A stretch of 64,000 bases of DNA from Triplophysa rosa. Its lineage: Eukaryota; Chordata; Actinopteri; Cypriniformes; Nemacheilidae. Shown piece after piece: positions 51,901-64,000 of the stretch. The notes beneath the pieces were generated by a model. It was not told the origin of the DNA and did no database searches. It saw only the letters and a list, made by a program, of their open reading frames with translations. Location: contig NC_079913.1 in NCBI RefSeq assembly GCF_024868665.1, positions 7,607,819 to 7,671,818 on the forward strand. Reading direction: 5' to 3'. A program made the translations under genes and the position numbers. Every line of letters starts with the position of its first letter. The stretch's first letter is position 1.

Positions 51901-54900
51901 CACTGTATAGATTTTGTAGAAGAGCTATAATAAGGTTTTATGGGGTAGCATTCTAAAAAAGAAAAGGATTTCAAAGAAGCCTCCAAACTGCAGCAAACTA
52001 AATGCATTTTTAAAACTCCGTTAAGTGTCTTGATTCTGTCAAATGTCTCTAAATAAAACGAGGTGCAGATTCTAAATTACTTAAATGTTTCTCATTCAGT
52101 CAAACAATACTGAATAGAAACAGTTGCCGACTCTAAACTGCTTAAATTCTTTTCAGTCAGTCAAATGCATTAAACAGAAGATTGTGCATCAGTCAATGTT
52201 TAATTTGCATCAAATATGTTTGGACATAAGACTAACAATCGCAACTGCCAAAAATCAATTTTACGCAGAAAGAAACAGATGCTAGCGTTAGAGTTTCATT
52301 GGGTTATGATGGCTCAAATTCTACGATATTCTCATGTTTCGAAACAGCCTCATGGAGTTAATCAGACGTCGCTCCAGGGCCAGACATCAGATACAGTTTT
52401 CTTGGAAGGACTATAAAGGCAGTGACGACGGAGGGAAATTTGATTTTGACAACATTGAATGACAATATAAAACAGCCTTCAAAAAAATCTGCAGTCTAGG
52501 TTAACATGGGTGGAAAATATACTGTAGTGGCAGAATTAAGCCACATTTTAAATTCTTTGTTTGTTGTATCTTTAAGTGGAATATATTTAGATTAAGATAT
52601 GGATGTACATTTAGGAAACAAAAGGCTTTGACTGGACAAAACAAAACTGGTTTCAGGCACATTCTGGTAGTCAGATGTATGTGATAAACTACATGTGGTT
52701 GTTAAGACACCTGTGTGTACTCGAGGGGAACTGACTAAAAAACACCTTGAAACCAGGTGAAATAACGACGAAAGATGGATAGAAAAGGTGAAGGCAGTCC
52801 TAAGAAAAGCTCTTGCATCATATGTTTGCAGAAGACACATTTTTGAGTGTCCAAACACTTTTTAGAGCCATTGTACATCACAGTCTGTATAACACAACTG
52901 AGAAACAAATTAACAATAATAAACACATATAAATACTTCTCTAGCAACTCAAAAAACTTTTAAGGAAGAACATTATTTGTGTCTGAATAGTCTTCTCCCC
53001 GGTCTCTTTGGATGTGTATAAACAGTTTAAGAATTTGACCCTGTAAATTATATAACCACAAAAGTAAAAGAATGCAAAAAAAAACACGAAGAGAACAGCC
53101 AGACATATCACTGCTGGTGAGAAAGTTCTGCTCTGTTTGGTCTAATTTCCTTGTGAGCATGTAGGTTTAAGAGTGTTTTATTTGTGCATTATCCTGCATT
53201 ATAAAAAGCTAATACGAAAATGAAAACTGGGAAAAGTCAATACTTAATGAAATTATTTTTTAATAAAATTTAAATTACACTGATAACATCAGATGTTCAG
53301 AATAAGATGAGAATGTGCAGCACATTTGAAAAACCATTAAACATATTAAACTATTCGAAATTTTGTAATCCACAAGACTACTTCTTTCTAAAGAAATCTT
53401 TTTAGTTTCACAGTCTTTTGAATACAATGACCATGACTGCGAGGCAAACATAACTTTTAAAATGACAGTTTTTCTCTTACGCAGAGCGTTCATACTGTAG
53501 AAGACTATCACTATAGCTTCACAGAAGTTTATTACTGATTATACATTACATTTATGCAACTTTTATGGTATTTTGTCTATTCTGGAGCTTGATAGCCCCG
53601 GATCGACTTTCACTGAATGAAAAAATGTAAAAGCTTCTCCGTTTATCTTCAACAAAAGACTTGAAATGACTTAAGGGTGAGTAAATGATGAGAAAATGTT
53701 CACGTTTTAGTGAGCTCTCTCTCGTTTCCCTGTACTGTGACCCCTTTATTTCCATTACCTTTCACGAGTATTATAATCATACTTCTGACAAGTAAACAAA
53801 AATCACAAAATATAATGTTTGGTGTTATCGTATCTGCCCTTAGTTGGTAACAGACAAAACAGAACAAAAACTCACTTGGGCCCTACATCAAACTTTTCTC
53901 GTCATTTTAACCATGACTTGTTTCTGTGTTCCTGGTCTCATTCCAAATGGTTCTCTGAGCAGCTGCAGAGTTCTCTAAACTGGGTCACATAATTTACTGG
54001 AAAGAGGTGAATGTAGATGGAGAACAGGCCTGTCTGAACACACCTATCTCCCCCCACCCCCTTTTCCCGATCTGTTTCAAGCCATTTGGCATGTGGAGAA
54101 AATGAGTGCTGGATGCCAGAGAGACGGACTGCAAGAACAAACTATTTAGCCATCTCTTCTTTCTTTTTTCTCTGTTCTTTTAACTCCATCCCTTTCCATC
54201 TTTACCTTAACTCTCACTGCAAAACTCCAACAAATATTCCTATCCTTCTCTTTCTCCTGGGGGTGACTGCAGAATGTAATGGAAACAGCTCTTTTCTAAA
54301 ATGGTTGGTCTTGGTTTGTTGTAGTTCTTTTCAAACAAACGTTGAGCCAGATTGATCTTTTGAGTTTTGTGTGAAAGCTATGCTACCCAAGAAAGCATGC
54401 ATAATGTAGGACGTGGCTTTCTGGGATGTCAAAAAAATTTGAATGTACTATATTTGACTTGTTTTTATTTCATTTTTAAATCTAAACGTATAATTTAAGA
54501 ACTAATATTGATCCATTAAATCATTAATCTAAAGTAGTCTTGTTGTTTATCAAAGATACACATTTGTAAAAACAATTTATATTGAAAGGAACAAATGTTT
54601 TATTTCAAAACCGCAAAATAGTAATTTTTATTAAAAAAAAAGATGTGGTTGTTATCCAATATAGCAATGCTGCTTCTGTTTAGGGTCAAATCTGAAAAAG
54701 CACTGTGAAATATCAAGATAAACATCTGGCGGGACACCTGAGGTGAGACATGAGGAACCTGATACTTACATGTTAAGTATGATTCCCAAAAACATGTGGG
54801 TTACAAAAATAAGTTACATAAATTTAACCTAACTCAAAACATTAGATAATCTCATAACAGTTTACAAGGATCAAGAAAAATCCTTTTAACTATTTGAACC

Positions 54901-55899
54901 AACTGTTCTTTTATTTGGAAATCGCAGTGATCCTGAGGACAGGCCGGATTTACGGGAATAGAAGCAGTAATCCTGGAAGTAACCTTATAAAAGTAAAACT
55001 GTCTCAAAGACTAATATGCACATGCATACGCCTGGGGATTCAATTAGGAAAACGAGGCAGCCGTCTGGTGGTTAATGCCTACTCAACTACGGAAGTGAGC
55101 ACAGTTAACAGCATGTGAAAACATTTAAAGTGGTTTTGAAACTGTGACATTGGTTATTCAATGATGACTCAACAATGGGCAGATCAAATAAAAAGAGTGT
55201 TTTTTCATGACGGCATGGACGCCCCTTCGCTGTCTCTGAACTTATGAAAGTTTTTACAGTAAAGAAATTAACAACAGGTGTGAGAATAAACCCACAGGAG
55301 ATACGCAAACAGTGTGAACAATGCTTGTAATGAAACACAGTGTATGTATCAGGATTTTTTTCAATTCCACATTCAAATTCATCAAAATCTTTTGTGTTTT
55401 ACCATGTTGTTCATAAACCAGAATAAAACAAAACAAAAATCGTTTATGGCGCAGCCAAAAATAAACATTTCCACAAAAAAATACTTTTATGGTCTTTGTT
55501 TATCATTTCTAAGCCTGATTGGTACCCCAAACTGTCATTGTTGTGTTCTTAAGGTTGATCGTTGGGTGAACTATGCTTTTAAAAGTACATGTACCATCCA
55601 GCAAGCAGTCTAGTCTAATTTATGCCATAGAGCAGTTTACCTAGATCCGAACACTGAGACACTCGTAGGTGGCACTGGCATCGGAAGGGGCAGAAAGGTC
55701 CTTCAGGTCCATCAGGCATCAGATCCTTGTCAGACTCTTCTGTAATTTTGGGAATTTTGGGTTTGCGAGACCCAGGCAAGTCTGGACCATCTCCTGATGT
55801 CGGCTCATCCTCCATCATGAAGTCCAGGAAGCCGGACTGACGAAAGGGAAGAGCCCAGCATACAGACACCAGAAGCAGGGAAAGACAGGCCGATTTCAT
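48919..55899 (-). CDS. dcn: Decorin (class I SLRP)
   Basis: Seven coding exons (minus strand, 5' to 3'): 55641-55899, 51558-51670, 50517-50730, 50088-50201, 49880-49973, 49232-49370, 48919-49119. All have GT/AG borders and consistent phases, giving 377 aa; human decorin, as recalled, is 359. The ATG at 55897-55899 opens a signal peptide. Ser35 in EPTSGDGPD is the likely single glycosaminoglycan attachment site, in the same context as the mammalian one. The cysteine cluster C-x3-C-x-C-x6-C (Cys70, 74, 76, 83) is class I. LRRs follow, including [43 protein letters not shown] and [12 protein letters not shown]. The last exon carries DFCPPG, the [11 protein letters not shown] ear repeat and RSAIQLGNY. 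The linker between GAG site and first Cys is longer and acidic, accounting for the extra length. Known role: binds type I collagen and TGF-beta family ligands. The exon layout equals mammalian DCN. Confidence 0.96.
51671..55640 (-). other. dcn intron 2
   Basis: This 4-kb intron separates the signal/GAG exon from the next LRR exon. It contains a degenerate tandem stretch at about 52010-52200 and a small interspersed-repeat tail (GGGTGAGTAAATGATGAG) at about 53674-53691. No coding exon is seen. Confidence 0.55.
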
Positions 55900-55914
55900 G
55901 TTGCTAGTGAAGGC

Positions 55915-58900
55915 CTGGAGCACAAAGAGGAGATGGGGTTAAAGGTCAGAGGTGATACAACGGGTGAGGTCTCAGTGTCTCTGGTGGTATTGGAGAGCGG
56001 TGAGGTGAAAGGTGATAAGTTAAATGTCAAATGGCAGATGTAGAAAAGTGAATGTGACTGAGCTATGTATGTGCTATAGGCTGAAAGCAGAGTCTGAAAG
56101 CTGAAAGTAACTTTTTTTGTAGGAAAAAAACAATAGAACCCTGGCCAAAACATGACAGAAAGTTTAATGGTTATAATGGGAATTGCATTGGTTTTAATGG
56201 AAACTTTAATGGCGTCTACTGGTATGTGATGGATTCTATCGGTGGGATGTTAACTGGCAGATGGGAACCAAAAGAACACGTTAAATCCTATTGGAATAAT
56301 GGCCAAAACACACTACAAAAGGATTTTTTAAAGGATTTTGATGACAAAACCTTTGGTTCATAATAATAAGTAATGGAAACCAATAGTTTCTGTGACGGTT
56401 TCCATTCTTTTGTTCAGCAGAGCTATCAGGTCACTGGTAAATCTATAAGTGCACATTACACATACTGACAAACCACAAAATATTAAACGGTTAAACGGTG
56501 GTTGGCATTGGAACGAGGGGTATCAAACAATTTAGGCAAACGCTGTGGTCAGTTGAACTGTTGATGTTTGACCTGGTTTTAAACTCCATACCCAAAGTCA
56601 TTCATGCCTTTAGTCAGGAAGAATAAAACCGTCGTCTCTCTCAGACAGAGTGCTCAACGTCGTCCACATAAACATACAGTATGTCTGGGGAGGAGATGCA
56701 TTCGAGCTGCCAAATGACATGGAAATTGCAAAGTAGGTGACTCCCATAGCTCAGTTCAACATTTCAGGGTCATCTCAGCTCCATGTAATCAACATCCAGC
56801 ATAATTACAGTAGATGAATGGTAACGGACAGTGAAAAACCACTCTGCTTATGTGCTTGAACTCTGGAAACCTGAGGATCTGACCTTGAAAGCCTCATCTG
56901 GAAAACAGCTTTTCCATAAGTCCTAAAGCAGCAGGAGTTGGTGATGCAGCTCAATGCATTTATAGTTAGCGAGGACGTGTGCAGTTCGATTTGGGCCACG
57001 TATGCTATAGAAGAACTGTAAAAATGTAGGAGAGCAGGCTGAAAATCACTTTAGAGCCAGGAACTTTGTATTTAAAAATACAGAATCTGGGCTGAAAAGA
57101 CCAACATGATCAATCTTGCCTTTCGTGAGGGAAGGTTATAACAGGCAAGTTTAGAGTTTCAAACGCCTATGAGTTCTATAAAACAAAAAAGGGAAAAACT
57201 GACTCCCACCTCGCACTGCAAAGTGACCTTCAACCTCAGATACCTTGTTACTGTTGATTTGCACTGCGGGAGAGCATACTGAACCCATTTTCGGAGGTTT
57301 CTCCAGCGCCAGCAACGGCACTACGATCGTGTTTCAAAAAAGAACAACATGCATTTTTAGGAATGCTGTTGCTGTTTTATTTAACAGCATTGCACAACAA
57401 CAGCATGGCCTCTGATAAACTTGCTATAAAATGCACTACTATGTTCTCAGCCTTGTATGTAGACCATTTATCATTAAAGTGGTCTCCAGGCTAAATATCT
57501 ACAAAATACCCTCAGCACTTTTAACAGAAACATTGATCAGAATTGACTTACAGTGCATTCAAGATATACATATGGATGCATGTTCTCTTCGATTTGAACC
57601 ATGACCTTAGCTGAGCCAAAAGATGAATATATTTCTAGCAGAAATGAAGCCACAGTTCAAAGCTTGGTCAGCAGTATGAAAAGCCCTTTAGGCATTATAT
57701 ATTCCTGCTTTGGATGTCACCATGACTGATTCTGTTTGCAAAGGATCATGGGAAGAGCTGCTGCTGCATTTTAGTTGCGTCTTGTCAACAAACCACAGGC
57801 TGCTGTGAAAGCCAGGCAAACAAACCGATGGTGTCAGGGGAAACTTAACGAAAATCAGAACAGCTCATGAGAATAGGTGCTTTGAGACAAAATGTTCCAA
57901 AAAGTAAATAAAAAAAAATGGTTGCTTGCTCCAGTCTTCTAATTTCATTGGCCAAGCAACATTTCAAGAGTCATGATATTTGTTTATAGAACTGCAGTAT
58001 AAAGCAATATCATATCCATGCACTGCATATGAACAGGGCTGCGTTTAGCTAAAGCTGATGTGCAGTACAACAGCACTCTTGTGATATTTCTGAATTATCT
58101 TGTCTTGGCACGATAGCTGAACAGAATGTCTTTGGCTTGATCCAATGGACAAGAATCAGATGGCTTAATGTTACAGTGATTAGAAGTAAATAGTTCGAAG
58201 AAATAAACTTGAGATATGATTTATCACAGCTTAAGCCAGGCTTTTACAAGCTCTCAGCTTTGATTTTCCTCTGTCTGTGGGTCGGGCAACAGTCTTATCC
58301 AAGCAAAGTGTTTTACAGAACCCAGAATCAGCACTGGACGTTCCCTGGTCTTAAAAATGAGGGCTTTTAATGATCTAGAGGGAAAAAACAACAAATTAAG
58401 AACTTTCCATCTCACATTCTCTGTACTTATTTCCACTCAATCTTTTGGTTGTGCAGGACTTTAAATCTGGGTTGTCACAGCAGGTCTCATTTGTCTCCAC
58501 AAAGAAATTGTTTAATAGAAGTGAGGTAAAAGATTATGTTGGTTTTTGGTACTAAGTACTAAAGAACAGTGTGACTCAAAGAATGACATTTACAGGTTGC
58601 AGGACATTTAAAACAGGCGTGCTTGTCTTTAAAACAATTACACATTTTGTTTTAAGCCAACGCAGAGAGACTCACACAGTCCAATCTTCTTGTTGCACCC
58701 AGCCTCATTTTATATCTCTATTTGTTGAAAGCATTTCTTAACAGAAACCCATAAATATAATAAAATACCCAGAATTCCCCAAAAGTTCCAACAATGTTTT
58801 ATCTGCTCATTCCAATGGTTCATGTTTCAAAACTAATGCACAAAAAAGACATCATAATAAATGTAAAAAAGTAGGCTTAGGATTCAGCTCAGCACACAGT

Positions 58901-60529
58901 AATGTTGGGCTACACCAATGTAAAAGGCTTTCAACCACTCTGCTCTCAGCGGTCGAACCGGTTCCAGACCACTAACCCACAATCCAAAGCCACTGCCAGA
59001 ATACAATTAGACTTTCTCACAGATCAAAACTATGGATAAGCCCATCAAAATGGTTGCCATCAAGGGATCTATACCCCAAAGCCACAAAAAGTCATTCAAA
59101 CACCGAACAACCAATTTTACGCTGGAGACCGGCTGATTATTTTGGCCCATGAGAAAATGAAAGAAATAACATTGGAGTTATTGACCATGATTGTACCGTC
59201 TTTATTTTAAGACTGAGAAATTGCATATGCAGTACATCTATATACCCATAAGTCGTCTCCTCTCTCTGTTTTTCTCTATCTGTGTCTCTCTGCCCTCTTT
59301 GCGACTCACTCACAAACTCGCATTTGCTTTTTTCTGTCTTCATCTCTCTAAGGCATGGATTTAATTTCTGTCATAAACAGCACTGCTTCGACCACGACTT
59401 CAAAACCAAAGGTCCAATTTCTGTTCCTTAAAGGGGTAAAAAGCAGCCTGCAGACCAGCATGCCCACCATTTAATGACTCTCTCTTCCTAACATCACAGT
59501 GTTACAGACACATGGAGACCCGTGGCTTTCGAACACTTATTGACTGTCCTGGAGACATTGTCTATCAAGGGAGGAAATGTTCTATTTACAGTTACAATTT
59601 AAGAGGGTTAATAGCCATCCACAAGTAAAATATTTAAAAAAGGGGTGTGGCAGAGTTATTGTGCAATCTCAAATGAGACCTACAAAACTCTTATTTTACT
59701 GCACAGCTCTGAATAAAACAAATTCAAAATTATTTTATCCTTTTTTGTAGGTTCTGTATGTGTTTAGGTGAAATATTCATTCCTATTTCATTCTAACAAC
59801 ATTTCTTCTTTTCTTAAAAAAAAGATGCAATGTTTTCAGACCTCAAATCCTGCTTTCATAATATATTTTTTCTAAAACACAATAATAATGTTTTACATGT
59901 ATACCTGAAGAGTTGAAAAAAAGTCATATTTGATGTAATAACATTGATTTCTAAGCACGGCATCCATGTGTCTTGGCATGCTCTCGGTCTTTCACGTTGC
60001 TTTTGGGTAGCATTGTGTCACTCCTGATGTGTTTTTTTATTTTCTTGACATTTAACAGGCACTGTGACGGAATGGCCAGAATACGCATAAAAGTGATTAA
60101 TGTAGTCTCCAAATGTTTTCCATAGTTGTATTTGGAAAAGGTGGACATCAGGTTAATAGGGCCACAGCATCATCTCCAAATCAAAAAGTGGTACAATTTA
60201 CCTTTACTATAGTACAATTTTAAAACTTTACTATAGTACAATGAAAAGTCTGCTGAATATAACCCCGAGCAGCCTCTCTCCCCGCACAGAATGTTTTGAG
60301 TTAGCTGGGAATTTTGCGGTGGGATTACCAGGAAGTGCCTTGTCAGACTTGCCTGTGATTGGAGGGAAGCTATATCATTACAGGATTAATAAAACACCGG
60401 TCCCACACTTTCATTCTGTTTCTCTCTTTAACCTTCAAAATAAAGCATTTCCTTTAGCTCATGTGGCTGAAGGCACTCTGGGTTCCATGCCATGGGAAAA
60501 GACTTTTGGATCGAGTAGAGTCAAGCAGA

Positions 60530-60568
<39 letters not shown>

Positions 60569-61378
60569 CAGAGCCCAAATTGTCTGTGCAAAACCTCTTC
60601 ACGCCACACTCCCCCTTTGCTCTCTCAGACAGGTCTATCAGGGAAGATTGCTGTCACGATAGGAATCCTGCTCTGTTTCGGGCCTTACACAGACTTTTTT
60701 TTACATTTAAATGCCAAGTGGTGCAGAAAAGGAAAGAATGCTGTAGCCTAATAAAAGAACGAACAGAGGGAAAATAAGGGCATTCACAAAGTTAATGGTT
60801 TTTTCACCACAATGAGTTCGTGTAGGGTAGCAAAAAGCAGGAAAACTCGTCACACTTTGGCAAACTTAGAAAATGTCTCGCCCACCCCTGTCCTCACCTC
60901 TCAAGCTAAAAGACAAATTACACCACCTAAGGGAGATGGGTTCATGTGGCATGCATTAGTAATCGATTACCTTCAAATCACAAGCGGATATGCGCATGAA
61001 AAATACAAATGGTTTTCTTAGCAGAATGCAAACAATAAAAGACGTCAAGTAACAAAAGCAGCTCAAAAAATACAGAGAGCTTTGAAATAAAACCCACAAA
61101 CATAAATGCATGACCTCATTTACCAGAACTCAGAACAAATCCTTCATCTTGAAGTAATTAAGACCACACAGCAATTGCAATAAAAAGTTAAACATCAGTC
61201 ATCTTTAATCAAGAAGCAAAACCAATGCAAACTCTTAGATTTTTGCAAACCACCAAACAACACACATCAAACCACAAATCATAACTGCATCCTTTCATTG
61301 ACACAAGCCGATCAAACTCCATCGAAATCCTCACTCGGTGAGAAAGTTTTCTGTGAGTGCATGTGGAGTCGAGCTTAC
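55915..61378 (-). other. dcn 5' leader intron
   Basis: The region between the ATG exon acceptor (CTCCAG at 55915-55920) and the predicted leader exon donor. A (GA)n tract lies at 60532-60562. The open frames around the GA tract are composition-driven. No other gene is seen. Confidence 0.5.
60532..60562. repeat. (GA)n microsatellite
   Basis: About 15 GA units in the dcn leader intron. Confidence 0.9.
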
Positions 61379-61510
61379 CTGCGAGTACAACAAGCGTAGA
61401 GATGAACACACACAAATCCAGAGAGGGCTGGAGCTGATGAGCAGCACGGCAGGCCGAGAGCTGATCGCTGTGTGGACGCCTGCAGCCAAGATCAGGCAGG
61501 TGTGCTCTGT
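61379..61510 (-). promoter_or_regulatory. dcn: Probable dcn leader exon
   Basis: On the minus strand a very good donor, CTCGCAG|GTAAGC, has its last exon base at 61379. It ends a GC-richer, non-coding stretch. Directly upstream lies a long homopurine/homopyrimidine block (about 61513-61627). No TATA box is evident. Decorin genes have separate, sometimes alternative, 5' leader exons far from the ATG exon, so the position is plausible. The transcription start is not determined. Confidence 0.5.
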
Positions 61511-61512
61511 CA

Positions 61513-61571
61513 CGGGGGGAGGGGATGGAGAGAGAGACAGAGAGGGAGAGAAAGGAAAAGTGAAGGGGAGG

Positions 61572-61626
<55 letters not shown>

Positions 61627-61627
61627 G
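61513..61627. repeat. Homopurine tract with (GA)n core
   Basis: Almost all purine on the plus strand over 115 bases, with an uninterrupted GA run from about 61575 to 61620. It lies just upstream of the predicted dcn leader exon. Confidence 0.88.
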
Positions 61628-61699
61628 TTGATTTCTTCGTCCCGCTCAAATGAGACAATTGGACAAGAACTTCCCCCCGTCTAGAGTGTTCCAAATGCA

Positions 61700-62440
61700 G
61701 TTTAGAACAAGAAAAGGAGAAATAACGACACAAAAAGAACAGCAGACAGTGAGATGCAGGGAAGGTTAAAGCAGGGAAAATAATAGGACAGAGAGACTAG
61801 AGGTTTTGGATGAAAGTGTTGTTTGCCATACTATGTCATCTGGTAAAGATAGGGAACCCAGGATCTCACCCTTCCCGATTGCATTGAGTTTTCTTTCGGT
61901 GTTCTTTTGGTGGACTGTTTTTTTTTCGCGTGGAGGAATCATTCCCCCTTTTCTACCCACCACACTTTTGTTTTGAAACGGGAAACTTTTTCAGTGACCC
62001 TTAACCCCAATCGCGTCGGGCTTGTTTATTTGCAAGAGTAACAGTTTATTTATTATAGAGTTTATTTATTATAGAGTAACAGGCATGGAAGACCATTCAA
62101 TGTGAAAATGGAGGGACTCCGAATGCGAAGGGAGGAGTTGGCCAACGTTCAGCTAGTTACTGAAATCAAGTTCAATAAACCCACTTTCTCATTGCTTTTC
62201 ATTTTTCTGTGTTTCTCTGTTACTTAATGTTAACTGTGTCCTGATTGAAAGATTGAATTGGCAGGATTCAGACAGCCTAAATAAAATTAGGTCCGTGAGG
62301 TTTGGGGATTTTATGTCACACATTCGAGAAATGTTATACCCTTGGATGGACGCAATTTTAGGGCTTGAGGCTTTTAGGGCTTAGTCTGTTATCAGGCTAT
62401 GAGATATGTCGGTCCTTAGGTACGCTTTGTGCAAAATAAA
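61700..62440. other. Non-coding stretch upstream of dcn
   Basis: No gene is seen. A short direct duplication (TTTATTTATTATAGAG twice) lies at about 62045-62079. Confidence 0.5.
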
Positions 62441-63298
62441 GGCCAATTTATGGTTCTGCGTAGGACCTAAGCCGTAACCTACGGAGTAGCCTACGCAGAG
62501 CCGCGTACCCTGTGCGTACCCTACGCCGTAGCCTGACGCACACCTCTCCAAAAATGTAACAACGCGTCAACTCAACGCGGACCCTACGCGGACCGCAAGC
62601 GCTGTGGTTGGTCGGTTTGGCAGCATCGTACTTCCTTCTACGCATTTCTGGCATCTTCTTCCGGCAAGTTCAGAGTCCACAAAAGAACAACATGGCAAGC
62701 ATCAACATCGCAACAAGCAATTGAACATCGACCAAGTACTGAGCGTCTGATTGAAGAGGTTCAGAAATGCACGCATCTGTATGACTCCTCTTCGGCGGAC
62801 TATAAAGACTGTCAGATGGCGGAGAATTCTTGGAGAGAGATTTCCTCTAACGTCGGTTTGGAAGAGTGTCAGCAAAAGACATGAAGAACTTCGCACTTTA
62901 TAAACACTGTGCACGATCTTTTGCACTTTATTGGCTTTATAGTTTTATTTTTTGTTTTACCTTTTATTGTTACTAGTTTTTTGAACGTTTTATATTTGAG
63001 TTAATATTACATTGTATACTCATCTATACATAGTTTGCACTTTTACATATTCTGTTCTTTGACTCTTTTGCAAATAAAGAACAAAATTGTGACACTTCCA
63101 GATCTTGGTTGCATTTCGTTTCATTTTTAACTAAACAATTAATAGGGTGAGTTGTCCATGACAAAATATGATATTCTATCTGGGTATCATTTCAATACAC
63201 AGATTTGACATCTATGTATGTGCTCTGCGGAGTACACCCCTTTGAAAAGTATACTTTTTTTCAACAATATCTAAATGAACACACATAAAAATCCAAAA
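62441..63298 (+). mobile_element. Harbinger-like element fragment, copy 1
   Basis: It begins GGCCAATTTATGGTTCTGCG followed by dense CGTA/TACG subterminal repeats, a terminus type I associate with PIF/Harbinger elements. At 62741-62884 the plus strand encodes 47 residues reading ERLIEEVQKCTHLYDSSS, then YKDC, then NSWREISSNVG, then a stop. This is the N-terminal half of a MADF-type domain (the Myb-like accessory protein of Harbingers). The rest of the domain and the transposase are absent. The upstream ATG frame is broken by a TGA. Confidence 0.6.
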
Positions 63299-63299
63299 N

Positions 63300-64000
63300 T
63301 GTAGCCTACGCAGAGCCGCGTACCCTGTGCGTACCCTACGCCGTAGCCTGACGCACACCTCTCCAAAAATGTAACAACGCGTCAACTCAACGCGGACCGC
63401 AAGCGCTGTGATTGGTCAGTTTGGCAGCATCGTACTTCCTTCTACGCATTTCTGGCATCTTCTTCCGGCAAGTTCAGAGTCCACAAAAGAACAACATGGC
63501 AAGCATCAACATCGACCAAGTACTGAGCGTCTGATTGAAGAGGTTCAGAAATGCACGCATCTGTATGACTCCTCTTCGGCGGACTATAAAGACTGTAAGA
63601 TGGCGGAGAATTCTTGGAGAGAGATTTCCTCTAACGTCGGTTTGGAAGAGTGTCAGCAAAAGACATGAAGAACTTCGCACTTTATAAACACTGTGCACGA
63701 TCTTTTGCACTTTATTGGCTTTATAGTTTTATTTTTTGTTTTACCTTTTATTGTTACTAGTTTTTTGAACGTTTTATATTTGAGTTAATATTACATTGTA
63801 TACTCATCTATACATAGTTTGCACTTTTACATATTCTGTTCTTTGACTCTTTTGCAAATAAAGAACAAAATTGTGACACTTCCAGATCTTGGTTGCATTT
63901 CGATTCATTTTTAACTAAACAATTAATAGGGTGAGTTGTCCATGACAAAATATGATATTCTATCAGGGTATCATTTCAATACACAGATTTGACATCTATG
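63300..64000 (+). mobile_element. Harbinger-like element fragment, copy 2 (tandem duplicate)
   Basis: It repeats copy 1 from about 62486 onward with only scattered substitutions and two short indels (it lacks ACCCTACGCG-type and AACAAGCAATTGAACATCG-type insertions). The MADF fragment is at 63525-63668. It starts directly after a single N at 63299 and lacks the first 45 bases of copy 1, so the left border is an assembly join or a true rearrangement. It runs off the window. Confidence 0.65.

Noticed and set aside
60241..60777. Plus-strand 178-codon open frame including an Arg-Glu run
   Set aside because: The run is the translated (GA)n microsatellite; no splice or start context, and it lies within the dcn leader intron.
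61209..61733. Minus-strand 174-codon frame with a Ser-Leu run
   Set aside because: Translation of the CT strand of the homopurine tract; the region is better explained as the dcn promoter and leader exon.

Overview
The window is eukaryotic, AT-rich and intron-bearing. It almost certainly comes from a teleost fish, probably a cyprinid: it carries short palindromic TTAA-flanked MITEs that begin with an 'AGTTCACC' motif, an L2/Maui-type LINE tail, Harbinger-like debris and many CA/GA microsatellites. The identifications rest on my own six-frame reading and remembered family features; no database search was run.

The core is the vertebrate small leucine-rich proteoglycan (SLRP) cluster in its ancestral order, all on the minus strand: a CCER1-like intronless gene (10.4-10.9 kb), epiphycan epyc (15.6-23.1 kb), keratocan kera (27.7-29.4 kb, with a likely 5' leader exon near 30.4 kb), lumican lum (39.3-40.4 kb, leader exon near 41.2 kb) and decorin dcn (48.9-55.9 kb, leader exon near 61.4 kb). 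I rebuilt all four SLRP coding chains exon by exon with consistent GT/AG sites and phases. The deduced lengths are epyc 723 aa, kera 339 aa, lum 342 aa and dcn 377 aa. All four products are predicted to be secreted matrix proteoglycans that bind collagen and tune fibril assembly in cartilage, cornea, tendon and skin.

The main surprise is epyc. It is more than twice the length I recall for mammalian epiphycan (about 320 aa). The extra length comes from a triplicated cassette of exons, each opening with the same splice acceptor and a Glu-Glu-Glu-(Ile/Leu)-Leu start and each symmetric (phase 1-1). The middle cassette also contains a recent 36-bp tandem array encoding a 12-residue unit rich in Ser-Gly. 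Together these exons hold roughly 55-60 Ser-Gly dipeptides, so the protein may be a heavily glycosaminoglycan-substituted form.

On the plus strand, 12.6-14.4 kb holds a four-exon gene for a Myb/SANT-like DNA-binding protein with a long Arg/Glu heptad coiled coil. One of its exons is preceded directly by a (GT)n microsatellite. It converges on epyc. The first 10 kb has no firmly supported gene, although a weak minus-strand exon chain with compatible phases is recorded as a finding. The right end (62.4-64.0 kb) holds two near-identical tandem copies of a Harbinger-like fragment encoding a truncated MADF-type domain, separated by a single N that suggests an assembly join. Other mobile pieces are Angel-like palindromic MITEs (84-413, 42975-43255), a TIR element with a perfect 9-bp target duplication (31883-32911), a hAT-like MITE in an epyc intron, TTAA MITEs in kera intron 2 and near 35.2 kb, and an L2 LINE 3' end (36.9-37.6 kb).
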